From the NCBI GenBank assembly GCA_002104945.1, contig MCFH01000048.1, forward strand, positions 124,001-188,000: a DNA stretch of 64,000 nucleotides. The letters run 5' to 3'. Position numbers and translations under genes: made by a program. Under the pieces are notes generated by a model. That model worked only from the letters and a program-made list of their open reading frames with translations. It searched no databases and was not told where the DNA came from. Below are positions 32,341-43,653 of the stretch, piece by piece; within the stretch, counting starts at the first letter, position 1, and each line of letters begins with the position of its first letter. The stretch is from Piromyces finnis. Its lineage: Eukaryota > Neocallimastigomycota > Neocallimastigomycetes > Neocallimastigales > Neocallimastigaceae.

Positions 32341-33101
32341 TGTAAAGATATAATATATATCTTTAGATTATTTAATAATTAATTATTAATTATTAAATAA
32401 TAAATTAATATTTAGTAAAACTGATTATAAAATTTTTGAGTAGATTTTATGGAATAATTTAATAATAAATTATTTTATAATAATTCCGTTAAATTTAAAT
32501 TAAGATAAATATTTAAGTTTAAGGAATAAAAGAATTTTAATTAAATTTAAATATTTTTTAAATACTTTTTATTTAATTTTAGAATAGATTATACTTTTTT
32601 ATTTAAATTTAGAATAGTTTAATAATTTTAACTTAGTTTTAAAAATAGATTTATTTATATTTCAATAGGAAATATATTAAGAATAGTATTGATAATATTA
32701 AATTAATTTATAGAAAATACATGGGCTTTATTCAATTTTGAGTTTACTCAAATTGAATTAAAAGTATAATGAATTAGTTTAGTTTAGTTCTGTTATTTTA
32801 TTATTTAATTAAATTAGTTTTGTTTATTTTATATTAAATATATGTTTATTTAAATAGAATAATATATTAGAATATAATTATGAAAAAATATAAATACATG
32901 TAATTTTTATTTGTTAAATCGATGTAATTGTTATTTTCAATTTTTTAATTATTAACTATTATATAGTTAATAATCTTTTTAAGAGTTTTAAATAAAATGA
33001 TTTTTAAAATAAAAATTTAATGTTTTATTTTTTTATTTTTGTGTTAATAAAAATTGTTTTGTTTTAAGTATGAAATCTGTTTTAAATTTTATACTTTTAC
33101 A
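32341..33101 (+). repeat. Solo LTR R nested in element C
   Basis: TGTAAAGATATAATATATATCTTT...ATACTTTTACA, 761 bp, flanked by ttaaa (32336-32340, 33102-33106). It opens with a stem-loop, keeps the ACATGGGC plus TCAATTTTGAG/CTCAAATTGA inverted repeat, and the same promoter/RNA start block as LTR C. Related to, but clearly diverged from, family C. It lies in the RT-RNase H connection and inactivates element C. Confidence 0.9.
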
Positions 33102-33106
33102 TTAAA

Positions 33107-35431
33107 TTAGAAAAATGTGAGTTTGATGTTGAGAAAACCACTTTTCTTGGTTATGTCATTTCAAAGGATGGATTGCAAATGGATGAAAATAAAGTTAAAG
33201 CAATTCTCGATTGGCCGGTTCCCAAGAATGTTAAAGAGGTTCAGTCTTTTATTGGTTTATGCAACTATTACAGAATTTTTATTAAAGACTTTGCTAAAAT
33301 TGCAAACCCTCTTCACAAACTCACTAGAAAAAATGTTGCTTTTAACTGGGTGAAAGAAGATCAGGACGCTTTTATTTTATTAAAATCTCTGTTCACGTCA
33401 GCTCCTATTCTGAAACATGCGGATAGTAATAAACAATTTATTGTAGAAACTGATGCTAGTAATTATGCTGTCGGTGCTATTCTCTCTCAAGAATTTGATG
33501 GCAAATTACATCCTATTGCATTTCTTTCTAAAAGTTTGACGAGTTGTCAAAGAAACTATCCTATATATGACAAGGAACTTTTAGCTATTGTAGTTGCTCT
33601 TGAAGAATGGCGTCATTATTTAGAAGGTGCATGCCATCCGTTCATAATTTATACTGATCACAAGAATTTAACATTTCCTAGAAAACCTGAAATGTTATCT
33701 CAGAGACAAATTAGATGGAATTTGTTCTTATCCAGATTTGATTTTAAACTCATTTATAGAGCTGGAAAGAAATCCGGTAAGCCTGATATCCTGTCTCGTA
33801 GAAGTGACCATGTAGAGAATAATATTAATTCTGATGTTTCTTGTCTTACTATTTCGTTTCATCATAGCGATAACAAACCGTTAATTGATTCTATTTTATT
33901 AGAACTTAAAAATGACGATTTGTATAATTCTATTGTCCAATTTAAAATGAATGGTTCTGCATGTAATGCACCTATTAAAAATATTGATAAAGTTATTATT
34001 GATAACGAAGGATTTTTGTTATATAATAATCTTATTTATGTTCCTAAATCTCTTAGGACAAGAGTTTTGGAACTTCATCATGATTCTGTTGCTGCTGGTC
34101 ATTTCGGTATTAAGAAAACCACTGAACTGATTTCCAGAAACTTTTGGTGGCCAAGGTTTCATTCAGACGTTAAATCTTTTATCAAATCTTGCGTGACTTG
34201 TTGCAAATCCAAAGTCCCCAGACATAAGCCTTATGGATTGTTATCCCCTTTGGACACTCCCAGTAGGCCCTGGTCTGATATTTCTATTGATTTTATTGTT
34301 GATCTTCCTAAGTCCAGAGATATGACAACTCTCATGGTTGTTGTCGATAGATTTACTAAATTTGCTCACGCCATTCCTTTACGTTGTCTTCCTACTGCTT
34401 CGATTGCTTCTGATGCTTTTATTGCTAATGTCTTCCGTTTGCATGGTCTTCCTGATTCCATCATTTCTGATAGAGGCTCGCAATTTACTTCTGACTTTTG
34501 GTCAAGACTTTGTGACCTTCTTAATATCAATCATTCATTATCAACTGCCAACCATCCGCAGACAGATGGTCAAACGGAGAGGGTGAACGGCATATTAGAA
34601 CAATATTTCCGTTGTTTTATAAATAAAAAGCAGAATAACTGGGTTGATCTTATCCCATTTGCTGAATTTGCATATAATAATACTTTACAACAATCTATAA
34701 ATCAATCCCCATTCTTTGCTAATTATGGTTTTCATCCAAAGTTCAGCTTAGAAATTCCAGCTAATGATAGACCTAGTAGAGCTGAACAAAGAGTAATTGA
34801 TATGAATGAAAACTTTAAATTATTAAAAGAAAACTTAGAAAAAGCAAAAGAAACATATAAGAAATATGCCGATATGAAGAGAATGATTCCCCCGGAGTTC
34901 GAAGTGGGAAAGAAGGTATGGTTATTGAAAGATTCTCCTGGAACTAACCTAAAGAGAAAATTAGCACCTCAAATGCTTGGCCCATTTGAGATAATTGAAA
35001 AAGTTAGTTCTCTTGCTTTCAAATTGAAACTTCCAAAGACAATGAGATGTCATCCAGTCTTTCATGTTTCATTGTTAGAACCATACTTTGAAAACAAGTT
35101 TAACGACAGGTCTAATCGTAGGAAGAGGAACATTCACCTTAACACAGATTTAATTGAAAAAATTCCAGAGAAAATTGAAAAGATGAAATCTGTTAATGGT
35201 GAAACATTTTATAAGTTATCATGGAAAGGATTTGACAAATCCACTTGGATTTCTGAAGATCAGATTCCAGATAAACAATTAATACAAGAGTTTGAAAGAA
35301 ACTCTAAAAAGTCAAAATATAAGTCGAACGACTCCTCCATGAAAATTAGAAAGAATAAAGTTGGTAATCTAATCAAGCACAGATACCAACCATTTGTAAT
35401 TGAAATTCCTTCGAGAAAAGATTCCTTATAA
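33107..35431 (+). pseudogene. Gypsy element C RNase H-integrase part of Gag-Pol
   Basis: Continues in frame after solo LTR R: end of RT, RNase H (FIVETDASN near 33438; IIYTDHKN near 33645), integrase HHCC finger (about 34076-34205), D-D-E residues (SIDFIVD near 34284, ISDRGSQFTS near 34463, GQTERVN near 34568), a GPF/Y-type module and a chromodomain-like tail (FYKLSWKGFDKSTWI near 35205). Ends TAA at 35429-35431. No stop or shift other than the LTR R insertion. Confidence 0.93.
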
Positions 35432-35467
35432 ATTAATCTCGCAGGAGCTCGACTTAGAGAGAGAGAT

Positions 35468-36071
35468 TGTAAAGATATCAAACGCCTCTGTTTGATATCT
35501 TTAATGTAACTTAAGCCACAAGTATTATTGTTTAAGTTACACAAATTATATTCAGAAAAAGAAAATGAGACATAATTTATTTATTAATAATTAAAGTTTA
35601 AAACAAAATAAATTATTAATTTATTTTTAATGTTTAACAAGTAAATTAATATTCTCAATTTAAATCCCTAGTTTTAGTATTGTTTTTTTATAGAAATAGA
35701 TAAATAATAAATGATTAATATATCAATAATACATGGGCACATATTCAAATTAAATGGTACTTAATTTGAATTGCCAATTGTATTTTACTAAAAATAGTTA
35801 TAGTTTAAATATTTATTAATAATTAAGATTTTAGTGTAGATTTTAAATAATAATATATAAGAAATAAATAGTTATAATATAATATAAATGTATTTAGGAA
35901 AAATATAAATAGAAGATATTTTTCATCATTTTATCGATGTAATTGTTATTATTAAAATTCTATTATAATAAAAGATATTTTTAATAAAACAATTTTTTAT
36001 TTTTATTTTAAATTTAGTGTTATTGTAATAGAATAGATATCCTAATCTATTCTTTCTGTGTCGACTTTACA
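35468..36071 (+). repeat. 3' LTR of element C
   Basis: Reads identical to 29107-29710. Preceded by the polypurine tract (35456-35467) and followed by ataaa. Confidence 0.95.
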
Positions 36072-36076
36072 ATAAA

Positions 36077-36374
36077 TACGAAGAAAATCTTATGGATCAA
36101 AAACATGGTGGACGAAATTTTTAATTACAACAAAAATATAACTTTATTCACCGACAACAAAGCAAGCAAGAAAATAATAGAAAACGGTGAAATAAACACA
36201 AAGTTAAAACACATAAATATACACTACCACTTCATTATTGACAACATAGAAAAGAACAATATAAAAATCGAATATGTAAATACTAAAGAAATGTTAGCTG
36301 ACCCTCTAACTAAAGATCTACCTGGTCCAAGAATGTTTGATTATACAAATAAGATATTCTTAAAGAAAATCTAA
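36077..36374 (+). pseudogene. Copia element D, C-terminal end of RNase H
   Basis: In-frame continuation of the copia ORF: contains TDNKAS, HINIHYHFI and the MLADPLTK motif that ends copia polyproteins. The stop is at 36372-36374. A polypurine tract (gagggggag, 36378-36386) and the 3' LTR follow at once. Confidence 0.92.
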
Positions 36375-36386
36375 TTTGAGGGGGAG

Positions 36387-36656
36387 TGTGAACATTTATG
36401 GACACATAATTTTATTTATTTATATCATATATTTATTACACACGTGACTATTTTATAAAAACATAAACATGTATTAAAAGTGTTGTAAACGTAATGTCTA
36501 CGTGTTGTAGAGAAAGTTATTTTTTATTTATTTTATTTTATTTTCTATGGTCACATGACCTTGCATCTCATTATATAACTGTAATATTTACAATGTAACT
36601 TTTTCTCTTTGTTAACCTTATTAATAAAATTATTTATTAATTAAATTTATTTCACA
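36387..36656 (+). repeat. 3' LTR of copia element D
   Basis: 270 bp, one visible difference from the 5' LTR. Followed by the duplication attgt (36657-36661). Confidence 0.95.
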
Positions 36657-36776
36657 ATTGTTTTTTATATATATATATATATTTTTAAAATTTAATAATT
36701 AATTTTTTGATATTTAAAAGTAATTACACAATTTCAAGTGATCTTGAAATTGCAGATTCCACTAGTATTCGTGACA

Positions 36777-36822
36777 AATTTTCTACTAATACCAAATTTA
36801 TAATATATTTATATTTATTATT
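36777..36822 (+). repeat. Right tip of H' LTR
   Basis: ctactaataccaaatttata...ttatttatca matches the end of LTR H, completing the LTR whose left part is at 22010-22402. Confidence 0.75.
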
Positions 36823-37216
36823 TATCAAAATTGTAAGAAATAATAATTATTTAATACATAATTAATATTTCTTAGTTAAAATTAATAATCAATAACTATT
36901 AATTTATATTATTGATATTAATTTATTTAAAAATTATTTCAACATAAATTCATTTTTTAATTGTTTATTTTCACATAATTTTAATATCTTAAAGTACTTT
37001 TAATCTTAATCATTTAATTAAATTATTAAATTAATATTTTATTTAATATTTTTATTAAATATATTTATTCCTTTAGTTAGTTTATTTAATTAATTGCTTT
37101 TATTTAACTTTATATTTTTATTAAATATATTTATTCATTTAGGTAGTTTATTTAATTAATTACTTTTATTTAACTTTATATTTTTATTAAATATATTTAT
37201 TTATTTATTTAATTAT
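36823..37216. other. AT-rich region
   Basis: No gene. Contains two imperfect direct repeats of about 65 bp (tttttattaaatatatttattc...aattactttt type, about 37046-37200). Confidence 0.5.
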
Positions 37217-37951
37217 TGTTTAGGAATTGATATTTTAAGGTTTTTTTCCAATTCCTAAAATAATTGGTTTTACTTAAAATATACGATGATCAATATGTAT
37301 AGAATGTTGATCGAACTTTGTTTAGGTTTTTCTTCTAATCTTTTCCTAAACAAAAAATTATTTTGTTAAGATTAGATAAAATTTTAATTTAAACTTTAAA
37401 TTTATTAAATAATATAAATAAGACTCTTGATTCTCTTTTAAGAAATCAAGAGTTATTATTATAAAAAACAAATTATAATAATAATGTCTTTTTAATTTTA
37501 TTTTACTTAACTTAGTTATAATAAAACATATTGCTTAAAATATATTAAAGTGTAAAACTATTTTAGGTCTACTCTTATAATAAACTCGAAATCAAAGATA
37601 AGTATTAATATTTATTTATTTTTTCTTTTATTCTCAATTTATTGATATTAAGATATCAATAAAGTTGTTAATAATTCTATTATATAATAGTTTATAACGG
37701 AATTATTACAAAAATGCTCTGTTATGTGAAAATAAAATACATTCCAAAATATTGTTTTATGTATTTTTTTATGTATTTGTATTTTATAAAATTATAAATT
37801 AATATTGTACCACATTTTTTTATTCTTTCGTTATTTAAAAAGATTTAAGAAATTTACAATATTTATATTATAAAAATAAATATAAATAAATAAAAGAGTA
37901 TTAAACTCAAATAATTTATAAATTAAGTATAAAGTAAATTTATTGCTGACA
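37217..37951. repeat. Probable solo LTR, family U
   Basis: TGTTTAGGAATTG...TTGCTGACA. Opens with a stem-loop (TAGGAATTG/CAATTCCTA), followed by two further stem-loops (TTTGTTTAGG/CCTAAACAAA; ACTCTTGATT/AATCAAGAGT). Boundaries inferred from TG/CA tips only. Confidence 0.45.
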
Positions 37952-38542
37952 TGTCTCAATAACATATATAAAAATTTAAAAAATTTGGACACATGGAAAA
38001 AATTTATTTAGGTTAGTTTCTTTCCTATTAAATATAATTCCTTTTGGAAGAAGATTGAATGCTTCCTTATATTGTTGTAGTTCAGTTGGTAATTTCTCGA
38101 TTTCGGAAATAATAAATTTCTCTAAACCCTTTTATAATATGTTTTAAATGAAATTTCTAATCCTTTGAGATTATTAAATTTTTTAAATTATTAAAATTTT
38201 ATTAACTATTTACAATAATTATATTAATTATTAATTTATAAAAATTAAATATTTTATAATTAAACAATAATTAATTAAAATATAAAAATGTAATAATTAA
38301 AATTGTTCATGTATAAAAGGAACAAAAATTGACAAAAATTACGAAGCTTTAGCGATAGTAATTTTTTTAACTTAAAGTTAATGAAATTTATAAACTCCTA
38401 TAAAACCTTAAAAATTTTAATTATTTTTTTTTTATATAAATATTATTAGCTTTACACCTTCAATAGGAAAGCGTATTATATTAGTTAGTTAATATAACTA
38501 GTGTGCTTACCACACTTTTCTTTAATAAAAATTCACTTTTTG
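37952..38542. repeat. LTR fragment, family P (P3)
   Basis: Shares tctcaataacatatataaaa, ttggacacatgg, and the ending with gtgtgcttaccacacttttc with P1 (60814-62386). Contains TATAAAAGG near 38313 followed by an AAAATTAC...GTAATTTT stem-loop. Confidence 0.65.
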
Positions 38543-38546
38543 ATAG

Positions 38547-38891
38547 TATCATAATTTTAAACTATAAAATATTATACAATAAAGTTAATTAATAAAATAA
38601 ACCTTAAATAATAATAAAATACTAATAACTATTTTAATAATAAAGTTTGGTAAAATTTATAAAATATTATAAGTAATTATATTAATACTAATAATAAAAG
38701 TTATAAATAACTATATACAAATGATATAATTATATAATAAAAAAATGAATAGTCAATAAAAAAAGTATAAAAATTATAATATATAATTTTTACATTTTAA
38801 AAATAGAGATAAACAATAATAAGGAATATAAATAGTTGAAGGTTAAATTCTAGAACTCTAGCTAATTCACTATTTTGTTCATTCCTTAACA
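38547..38891 (-). repeat. Solo LTR, family G (G2)
   Basis: Reverse complement of the 11179-11532 family: ends with the stem-loop and CCTTAACA. A 4-bp repeat atag (38543-38546, 38892-38895) may be its target duplication. Confidence 0.7.
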
Positions 38892-38895
38892 ATAG

Positions 38896-39395
38896 ATAAT
38901 ACTAGTTAAATATTATCTTAATTTTATAAATGAATATAGAAAGTGATAATATCTGTATCTAAATTTTAATAAATAGATTTTTATACTTGTTCATTTGCAA
39001 GTCTTTATTAGTTTAAAATATAAAATTATTTTATTTAATTATAAAATTTTAATATATAATAACTCTTGTATTATTAAATATATATAAATTATTATTATTC
39101 AATACATCTCGTATGTATATAACTATAATTGCAAATATTATTTTATATAAATTATATATCTAATTTTACTGGATTATTAGAAACAACTTTTAAAAAGAAC
39201 ATTTTCTATTACTATTTATACAAAATTATTATTTTAAAGTATAACTATAAACAAATATAAACTATTTAATTTAAAGAGAATTAAACAATTAAATAAACAA
39301 AAAGTTTACATTTATAATTTTTAATTTAATAATTTTATACATTTTAAATATTTTAATTTTTATCTGTGTTTTAATTATTATTATTATTATTATCT
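38896..39395 (+). repeat. Partial I-type LTR (I5)
   Basis: Follows LTR I3 (stem-loop AATATTATC...GATAATAT, acttgttcatttgcaagtct, aaaaagtttacatttataat) up to its (ATT)n tract, then joins a J-type sequence directly at the microsatellite. Confidence 0.75.
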
Positions 39396-40298
39396 ATTTA
39401 TTATATAATAAATTCTGAATAAAAACGGCTTAATAGAGATAATAATAAAATAAATTATTAAATAAAATAAAACGACTTAATCCAAAAAACGTATTAAAAT
39501 AATAAAATAATAATAATAAATAAAAATGAATAAATAAACTAAAAATAAAATGGTATACATCAAATTATTAATTCTAGTGTTTTATCCAAGTGTTCCTTAG
39601 AAATTATTTTAAATTTATATATTTATATATATAAATTAATAAATAAATAATTGAGTAGCTATTACTAAAAGTAATAAACTTAAAACCTGGAAATAATAAC
39701 AACAATTTTAAAGATAAAATACAAAACTCTTTTATGTTTCTGTATAAAATGAGTGTTTATAATAATTGATACTTTTAATATTTTAATTTTATTTTAATTT
39801 CATTTTAATTTTAAAATTTAATTATTTTATTCAAGGTATTATACATTTAATGATAGTCAATGATAATTTATAGTAATTTTCCTAAATTTAAACATTTTGA
39901 AGTAATAAGAAAATCAAATAAGTAATATTCTATAATATTTTATAATACTAAAACATAATTTTAATTTATTCTTTTAATTTTAATAAATAATAACAATAGT
40001 AATAATAATATTTAATAGTTAAAAATAATAATACATGTAATAAATGAAAATGTATAAAAGGAAGATAAAATTCTTCTTCATAAAAATCAGAAAATAAATA
40101 GAGAATAAAAAGACAATAAATAAATAATAAAATATAATAAGGAGATAGTTTAAATATAATAAAAGAGTTTATTTTCGAGTTTTAAATGATTTATTTGTTA
40201 ATTATAAAACGTATTTTATTTTAAATTTATTGTTTCATCTAAATCCTAGAATTTATTTAATCATGAGATTTAATTAATTAATTAATTATTTATTTATT

Positions 40299-40333
<35 letters not shown>

Positions 40334-40696
40334 CACATTATTATATAAACAAAAGAATCATTTTATTATTATTAAATATTTATCTTTATTTATTATAATA
40401 TATTATACCTAGTATTTGTACATATTTAAATAATTATCTTTCTTATACAAATATACCATTTATTTACTTATTAATATTACTAAATTATTACTAAAATTCC
40501 TACCACTTATTTTATTATATTTTATAAATCAAGAACCTTTTTTTTAAAATTATTTAATTCTCAATTATATTTATTAGTTTATATTAATTAAATTTAACAT
40601 TAATTGAATTATTATTAATCAATCATCATTTTAACCCTTACGTAAATTGACCTGAAGTTTATGCTAAAAGTAGTATTTTCTGTTTGTCACGTATCA
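39396..40696 (-). repeat. Partial J-type LTR (J2)
   Basis: Reverse complement of LTR J1 over most of its length (cgacttaatc, tttatacagaaacataaaag and gagtttattttcgagttttt equivalents), TATAAAAGG near 40052, ending GTATCA at 40696. Left tip lost at the I5 microsatellite. Confidence 0.65.
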
Positions 40697-40701
40697 AACA
40701 A

Positions 40702-40967
40702 TGATAAAATTTGAAAATCTTAATTTTGAATTTTACTTCAAAAAGTGATTATTATATTATATCTTTAGTTATAACTGTATAAGTTATATTATTTAAGACT
40801 TAAAATTGTTTTTATAAAAATTAATAAAATTGTTTTATTAAAACACTAAATTGTTTTATTAGAAACACTCGTTTTTTTAATATTTAATTATTTAAAAGTT
40901 TATTTATTTAATTATAAAAGTGATTATTAAAATCATAAAAATATTAACTAAACTATAGAATATTTCT

Positions 40968-41001
<34 letters not shown>

Positions 41002-41521
41002 TTAAAATAAGAATATTTACATGTATTTATATTTTCTTTTAAATTTAAACTATTTACATTAAAATAATAAAATTAATAACTATTTAAAATAAAAGTAATA
41101 AAAGTAATTAGAAATAACAATAAAGGAAACAATTAAAAGTTAAAGAATATAAAAAGTTGTTTATTTTACAATTAATTAAAGTAATAATTATTTTTAATGT
41201 TTTAATAAAGGTGTTTAATTATATTATTTTATAACATGAATTATTATATTTGTTTACTTTTAAAGTGTAATTTACTAACGAAGTTATTAAATATTTAATT
41301 TAACAATTAATTTAAAAAGAGTTATATATTTTGATCTCGATTAATTAAAGTTTATTATTTTCTTTCAATAATCAAAATATATGCAGTGTTTAGGATTAAT
41401 TTTATTTAAGAATTTTGGTAAAGTACTTAATTAAACTATAACTTGTTTTAAGTTACTTTTAGGGTTAACTTAAAAATCAGGTTTAATAATAATTTTATAT
41501 TTATTAATTTCATTATTTATC
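40702..41521. repeat. Solo LTR L-c, duplication acaa
   Basis: TGATAAAATTTG...ATTTATC, flanked by acaa (40698-40701, 41522-41525). Homologous to L-a and L-b. Confidence 0.78.
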
Positions 41522-41525
41522 ACAA

Positions 41526-41653
41526 TGATAAATAATTAAATTTATAAATTATGAATTTATAATAATAATAATAATAATATTAAAACACAGATAGTTAAAA
41601 ATTAAAATAATTAACTTGTATAAAATTATTAAATTAAAAATTATAAATGTAAA

Positions 41654-41684
<31 letters not shown>

Positions 41685-42096
41685 TAAATTAAATAGCTTA
41701 TATTTGTTTATAATTATACTTTAAAATAATAATTTTGCATAAATAGTGATAGAATCATTTTATTTTAAAATTGTTCCTAATAATCCAGTAAAATTAGATA
41801 ATAATATTAAATTTTATTAAAATAATAGTTGTGATTATATTTACATACATTCAAGATGTATTAAACCATAACATATATATATTTAATAATACAAGAGTTA
41901 TTAAATATTAAAACTTTATAATTAAATAAAATAATTTTATATTTTAAACTAACAAAGACTTGCAAATGAACAAGTATAAAAATCATTCATTCTATTTTTA
42001 TTTTCTTATTTATTTTTATTTATTAAATTTTAGATACAAATATTATCACTTTCTATATTCATTTATAGAATTAAGATAATATTTTTCTTCGTATCA
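41526..42096 (-). repeat. Solo LTR I1, duplication acaa
   Basis: TGATAAATAATT...CTTCGTATCA, 571 bp, with a short (AAT)n tract near 41560. acaa on both sides (41522-41525, 42097-42100). Confidence 0.85.
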
Positions 42097-42101
42097 ACAA
42101 A

Positions 42102-42133
42102 TGATAAATAATTAAATTTATAAATTATGAATT

Positions 42134-42173
<40 letters not shown>

Positions 42174-42247
42174 TTAAAACACAGATAGTTAAAAATTAAA
42201 ATAATTAACTTGTATAAAATTATTAAATTAAAAATTATAAATATAAA

Positions 42248-42278
<31 letters not shown>

Positions 42279-42692
42279 TAAATTAAATAGTTTATATTTG
42301 TTTATAATTATACTTTAAAATAATAATTTTGTATAAATAGTGATAGAATTATTTTATTTTAAAAGATGTTCCTAATAATCCAGTAAAATTAGATAATAAT
42401 ATTAAATTTTATTAAAATAATAGTTGTGATTATATTTACATACATTCAAGATGTATTAAACAATAACATATATATATTTAATAATACAAGAGTTATTAAA
42501 TATTAAAACTTTATAATTAAATAAAATAATTTTATATTTTAAACTAACAAAGACTTGCAAATGAACAAGTATAAAAATCATTTATTCTATTTTTATTTTC
42601 TTATTTATTTTTATTTATTAAATTTTAGATACAAATATTATCACTTTCTATATTCATTTATAGAATTAAGATAATATTTTTTCTTCGTATCA
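42102..42692 (-). repeat. Solo LTR I2, duplication caaa
   Basis: Near-copy of I1 with a longer (AAT)n tract (about 42135-42172). Left duplication caaa (42098-42101). The right one was split by element K and is recovered once K and one acaa are removed in thought. Confidence 0.82.
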
Positions 42693-42695
42693 CAA

Positions 42696-43319
42696 TGATA
42701 ACGGATTGGTAGTTATATTACAACTTTTTAACTACTTCTTCTGTTATCTTATATTGTTTTATCTCGACAGCTATTGTACGAGCTTTAACAATATCTACTA
42801 GTTTTATTAATTTATTTTAAGTTATTTTATAATTTTAATAGTTTTATTATTTTAATAATATTTATATAGAATAATAACACCAGATTTATTCTATAAAATA
42901 TTATTTATTATTAACACAATAATTACAAATTAGACAAGTTTAATTTCGTTTTTATATTTTCTTTTATTTATTGTTCTTACGCTCTTTTTAACAATAATTT
43001 TTATTATATAAAAACTTATTTTTTTTGTCTTTTAAATATTATTATGTATTCACTAATTAATTATATTAACTATTATTAAAATTTAACTTATTATTAGTAA
43101 TCTAAGTCTTCTCATTTTCTACTAAAAATTATTATTATTCTTTATAATAAAAATTATTTTTATAATTTAACCCAATCAAATATATAAATTTATAAAATAT
43201 TTGATTTTATGTAAATTATATTTTTATAATAAACTATATAAAATTATTTAATAATTATTTTATAATAAAAATTTCTACTAATATCAAATGTATAATATAT
43301 TTATAATTATTATTTATCA
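42696..43319 (-). repeat. 3' LTR of element K (H1)
   Basis: 624 bp; plus-strand ends TGATAACGG and TTATCA. The tips fold back: GATAAC...TAGTTA with TAACTAC...GTTATC. Confidence 0.92.
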
Positions 43320-43653
43320 AGATTTCCTCCCCTAAGATACGACTTAGTGGTAGCTGATAAAAATATTCATAAATAATAATAAATATATAAGTTTTTGATA
43401 TTTTTATACTAAAGATTTAAAAATTTAAATTTTTTTTTTTTCTATATATATGATAAAAATAATATAAAATAAGGTTTATAAAAAAAATGATGAAAAATTT
43501 GAAAATTTTTATTAATAAAATTTTTTTTTCAAAGAGAAATAAAAAAAATGAAGTGAAATTTTGTTAAATGTCGTAGTGTAAATATTTTTGTGTTTTTATA
43601 TATTTTTGTAATGTAATTGTCGTATTATTTGTATATAAATGTTTAATGTGGTT
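43320..43653 (-). other. 3' untranslated region of element K
   Basis: AT-rich, no ORF. Begins after the LTR with agatttcctcccctaagata; on the minus strand this gives a purine-rich stretch (GGGGAGGAAATCT) next to the LTR, a good polypurine tract. Confidence 0.7.

Larger units (their letters stand above)
29107..36071 (+). mobile_element. Gypsy element C, complete but carrying solo LTR R; duplication ataaa
   Basis: 604-bp LTRs (29107-29710, 35468-36071) that I read as identical, flanked by ataaa (29102-29106, 36072-36076). It contains the self-priming site, a structured leader with tandem repeat, Gag-Pol split by solo LTR R (32341-33101, duplication ttaaa), and a polypurine tract (agagagagaga) just before the 3' LTR. 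Sister of element A. Confidence 0.95.
23805..36656 (+). mobile_element. Copia element D, complete, hosting gypsy element C; duplication attgt
   Basis: This is a Ty1/copia element with 270-bp LTRs (23805-24074, 36387-36656), flanked by attgt (23800-23804, 36657-36661). Its ORF is split at 29106 by element C, with duplication ataaa. Without C the element is about 5.9 kb. The LTRs differ at one base that I could see (acatctc versus gcatctc), so the insertion is young, and C arrived later still. Confidence 0.95.
23111..36771 (-). repeat. E-type LTR (E2) split by copia element D
   Basis: 23111-23804 and 36662-36771 match LTR E (minus orientation), including the RNA-start motif (plus-strand span 23125-23135), the conserved gagcgtggctttctaacgaa block and the U3 stem-loop ending ATTCGTGACA at 36771. 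Copia D sits inside with duplication attgt. The E-type U5 end is replaced by the N-type segment. Confidence 0.75.
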
